The notes under the pieces: model-generated
Database searches by the model: none
What the model was told of the DNA's origin: nothing
The model's input: the letters and a program-made list of their open reading frames with translations, nothing else
Assembly (NCBI GenBank): GCA_040081265.1
Contig: JBEBGV010000114.1
Coordinates: forward strand, 1-8,641
Length of the DNA stretch: 8,641 bases
Direction: 5' to 3'
Source: JBEBGV01 sp040081265
Lineage (GTDB): Bacteria; Acidobacteriota; Vicinamibacteria; Vicinamibacterales; UBA2999
In this document: piece by piece, positions 7,269 through 8,641 of the stretch
Layout of the letters: each line of letters opens with the position of its first letter
Numbering within the stretch: the stretch's first letter is position 1
Position numbers and translations under genes: made by a program

Positions 7269-8641
7269 CCATAGAAGATGTCGTCAAGCGCTTTGAGTTC
7301 GCCAGACCAGAACTGCGCCTTGTGGGTTACGAGGAGGTTGGGCTTCCTTTCTACCGAGTGAAGGTTCGCGCGTTTACGCTGGAACACAAGCCCATCGCGG
7401 CGATCGACGAGTTTGTTCTCAAGTGTGTTCATGCAGGGCTCGTGACCCCAGTCGATATATCGGCGCTGCTCGGTTTGCCGCATGCTGTGGTTGAGGGCTC
7501 TCTGTCGAATCTGGTCCGGTCTGAGGATGTGCAGCTCGGCGTCCAGGCGGATGGACGTACGCACGTCTGGAAGCTGACGCTCAGAGGAGAAACCACGCTT
7601 CGTGACGCGGAGCAGATCACAGCGCAACAAGGAACATTCGAGGTGGACTATGACGGGCTGCTTCGAAGGGTCGTGAACTACAAGCGAGAACCGAACTTTG
7701 CGCCACGCGAACTCAAGGAGACTGGTCTCCTGGAGATTCCTGCACATCCCGTTCGCCCCCCGGAGATAACAGACCTCCGACACGAAGACGTCGCAAGGGA
7801 GATTGCAGCTGATACGGGACGTGCGAAGCGGCAGCTCGTCTCGATCGTGACTCTGGAGAAGCGAATCCGGTACTTCCTTCCGGCGGTGGCATTGGTCTAC
7901 AGGAGTGAGGGCGACGCTCGAGTTGAAGTGGCTTTTGCGATCAACGGTCGGCTGTCCGCTGAACACGAGACCGCGTTCGCCAAGGCTGATGGACCGAAAA
8001 GGCTCGGTATGGATTTACCGCCGCCGCCTGCCACACCCGAGAACCTAGGATTCGGCAAAGAACCAGCAGCGAGTCAGATTGCCGCTGCCCTTCCGCTCCC
8101 TGCGCGTCAGCGTGAGTTGAGTCGAGCGGTTGCCGATGCCGAAAGTGAATTGGTATCGGCGCGTGAGGTTGTGAACGCCGCCACGACTGCGGAGCAGCCT
8201 CAAGCGATCGCCCAGATGAAAGAGTCCGAGACCAAGCTTGATCGTGCTCGGCAGGCGGTCGACATCCTGGGCGTAACGTACCTCCAGGTCTTCGATCACC
8301 CGCCTCGTCTCGAGGAAGCAATGCGGGAGGCGCGCGAGCGTCTACTTATTGTTTCACCTTGGATCGGAGCTGTCGTTGTGAGCGACGATTTCATCCGAAA
8401 ACTGGCCAAGTTGTCTGATCGAGGAGTGAGAATCTTCATTGGCTATGGAATCGGGGACGACCAGAACCGTCCGAGGAGCCCAAGGGACGAGCAGGCTGAG
8501 AAGAAGCTGAACGACGCCGCGAGAATGTTCAAAAACCTTCAGGTCAAGAGGTTCGGCGACACACACGCAAAGGTGCTCGCGTACGATCGCAAGTGGGCGA
8601 TCCTGACGAGCTTCAATTGGCTGTCGTTCAAGGGTTCGAAG
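7265..8641 (+). CDS. mkoB: Mokosh type I MkoB: PLD-family protein (3' end missing)
   Basis: The frame is open from GTG 7265 to the last base, giving 459 residues without a stop; the C terminus lies beyond the window. The start overlaps the preceding stop (GTGA) and has GAGG 7 bases upstream. Residues 47-108 look like a winged-helix fold: EFVLKCVHAGLVTPVDISAL, a second helix, and a wing strand ending WKLTLRG. Residues 110-260 form an unrecognised middle domain. Residues 281-335 are a charged, heptad-like coiled coil. A PLD fold starts at RLLIVSPW (359-366) and has one HKD motif: H434-A-K436, D441, then TSFN (448-451). Only one HKD is visible; a second half could follow outside the window, or the protein may dimerise. 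In Mokosh the PLD protein is the presumed nuclease partner of the kinase-helicase. The substrate is not known from this sequence. A generic PLD nuclease is the fallback if the Mokosh name is wrong. Confidence 0.87.
   Translation, partial: MTIEDVVKRFEFARPELRLVGYEEVGLPFYRVKVRAFTLEHKPIAAIDEFVLKCVHAGLVTPVDISALLGLPHAVVEGSLSNLVRSEDVQLGVQADGRTHVWKLTLRGETTLRDAEQITAQQGTFEVDYDGLLRRVVNYKREPNFAPRELKETGLLEIPAHPVRPPEITDLRHEDVAREIAADTGRAKRQLVSIVTLEKRIRYFLPAVALVYRSEGDARVEVAFAINGRLSAEHETAFAKADGPKRLGMDLPPPPATPENLGFGKEPAASQIAAALPLPARQRELSRAVADAESELVSAREVVNAATTAEQPQAIAQMKESETKLDRARQAVDILGVTYLQVFDHPPRLEEAMREARERLLIVSPWIGAVVVSDDFIRKLAKLSDRGVRIFIGYGIGDDQNRPRSPRDEQAEKKLNDAARMFKNLQVKRFGDTHAKVLAYDRKWAILTSFNWLSFKGSK

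Noticed and set aside
7229..7966. Long antisense open frame (245 codons) opposite the start of the PLD gene
   Set aside because: It lies wholly against a + strand frame with a winged-helix and HKD protein, its product resembles nothing, and open antisense frames are common in GC-rich coding DNA.

Overview
The window is a slice of a phage-defence island from a GC-rich bacterium. By eye it is about 60% GC, with G/C-ending codons in most stretches. Nothing in it fixes the taxon. All six genes are on the + strand and packed tightly, with 4-bp stop/start overlaps at three junctions. No tRNA, rRNA, insertion sequence, integrase or CRISPR array is visible.

Left module (1-2785): the 3' end of a probable drmA helicase gene, then complete drmB (DUF1998 family) and drmC (single-HKD phospholipase D fold). 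This is the drmA-drmB-drmC core of a DISARM-type system, each gene overlapping the next by ATGA. The DNA methyltransferase and class-specific genes expected for DISARM are not in the window and would have to lie upstream or elsewhere.

Middle (2821-3825): a gene of unknown function. Its last third looks like a DUF3293 domain and its first 200 residues match no family I know. It follows drmC by 35 bp and lies directly before the next system, so it could be an accessory of either.

Junction (3826-3887): a 62-bp gap holding three copies of the heptamer GAGGTGT, one inverted and two direct 11 bp apart. They can form two mutually exclusive hairpins. It looks like an operator or leader controlling the genes that follow.

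Right module (3888-8641): a large protein with an intact Ser/Thr kinase domain joined to a UPF1-like superfamily 1 helicase (COG1112 type), overlapping by GTGA a gene for a PLD-family protein that runs off the window end. Kinase-helicase plus separate PLD protein is the architecture of type I Mokosh (mkoA-mkoB).

The likely overall picture is two helicase-plus-PLD defence systems head to tail. DISARM is known to restrict incoming phage DNA; Mokosh is a known anti-phage system whose mechanism is less well understood. The DUF3293 fusion gene and the repeat-rich junction between them are the least explained parts. System names come from remembered domain architecture, not from a database search.
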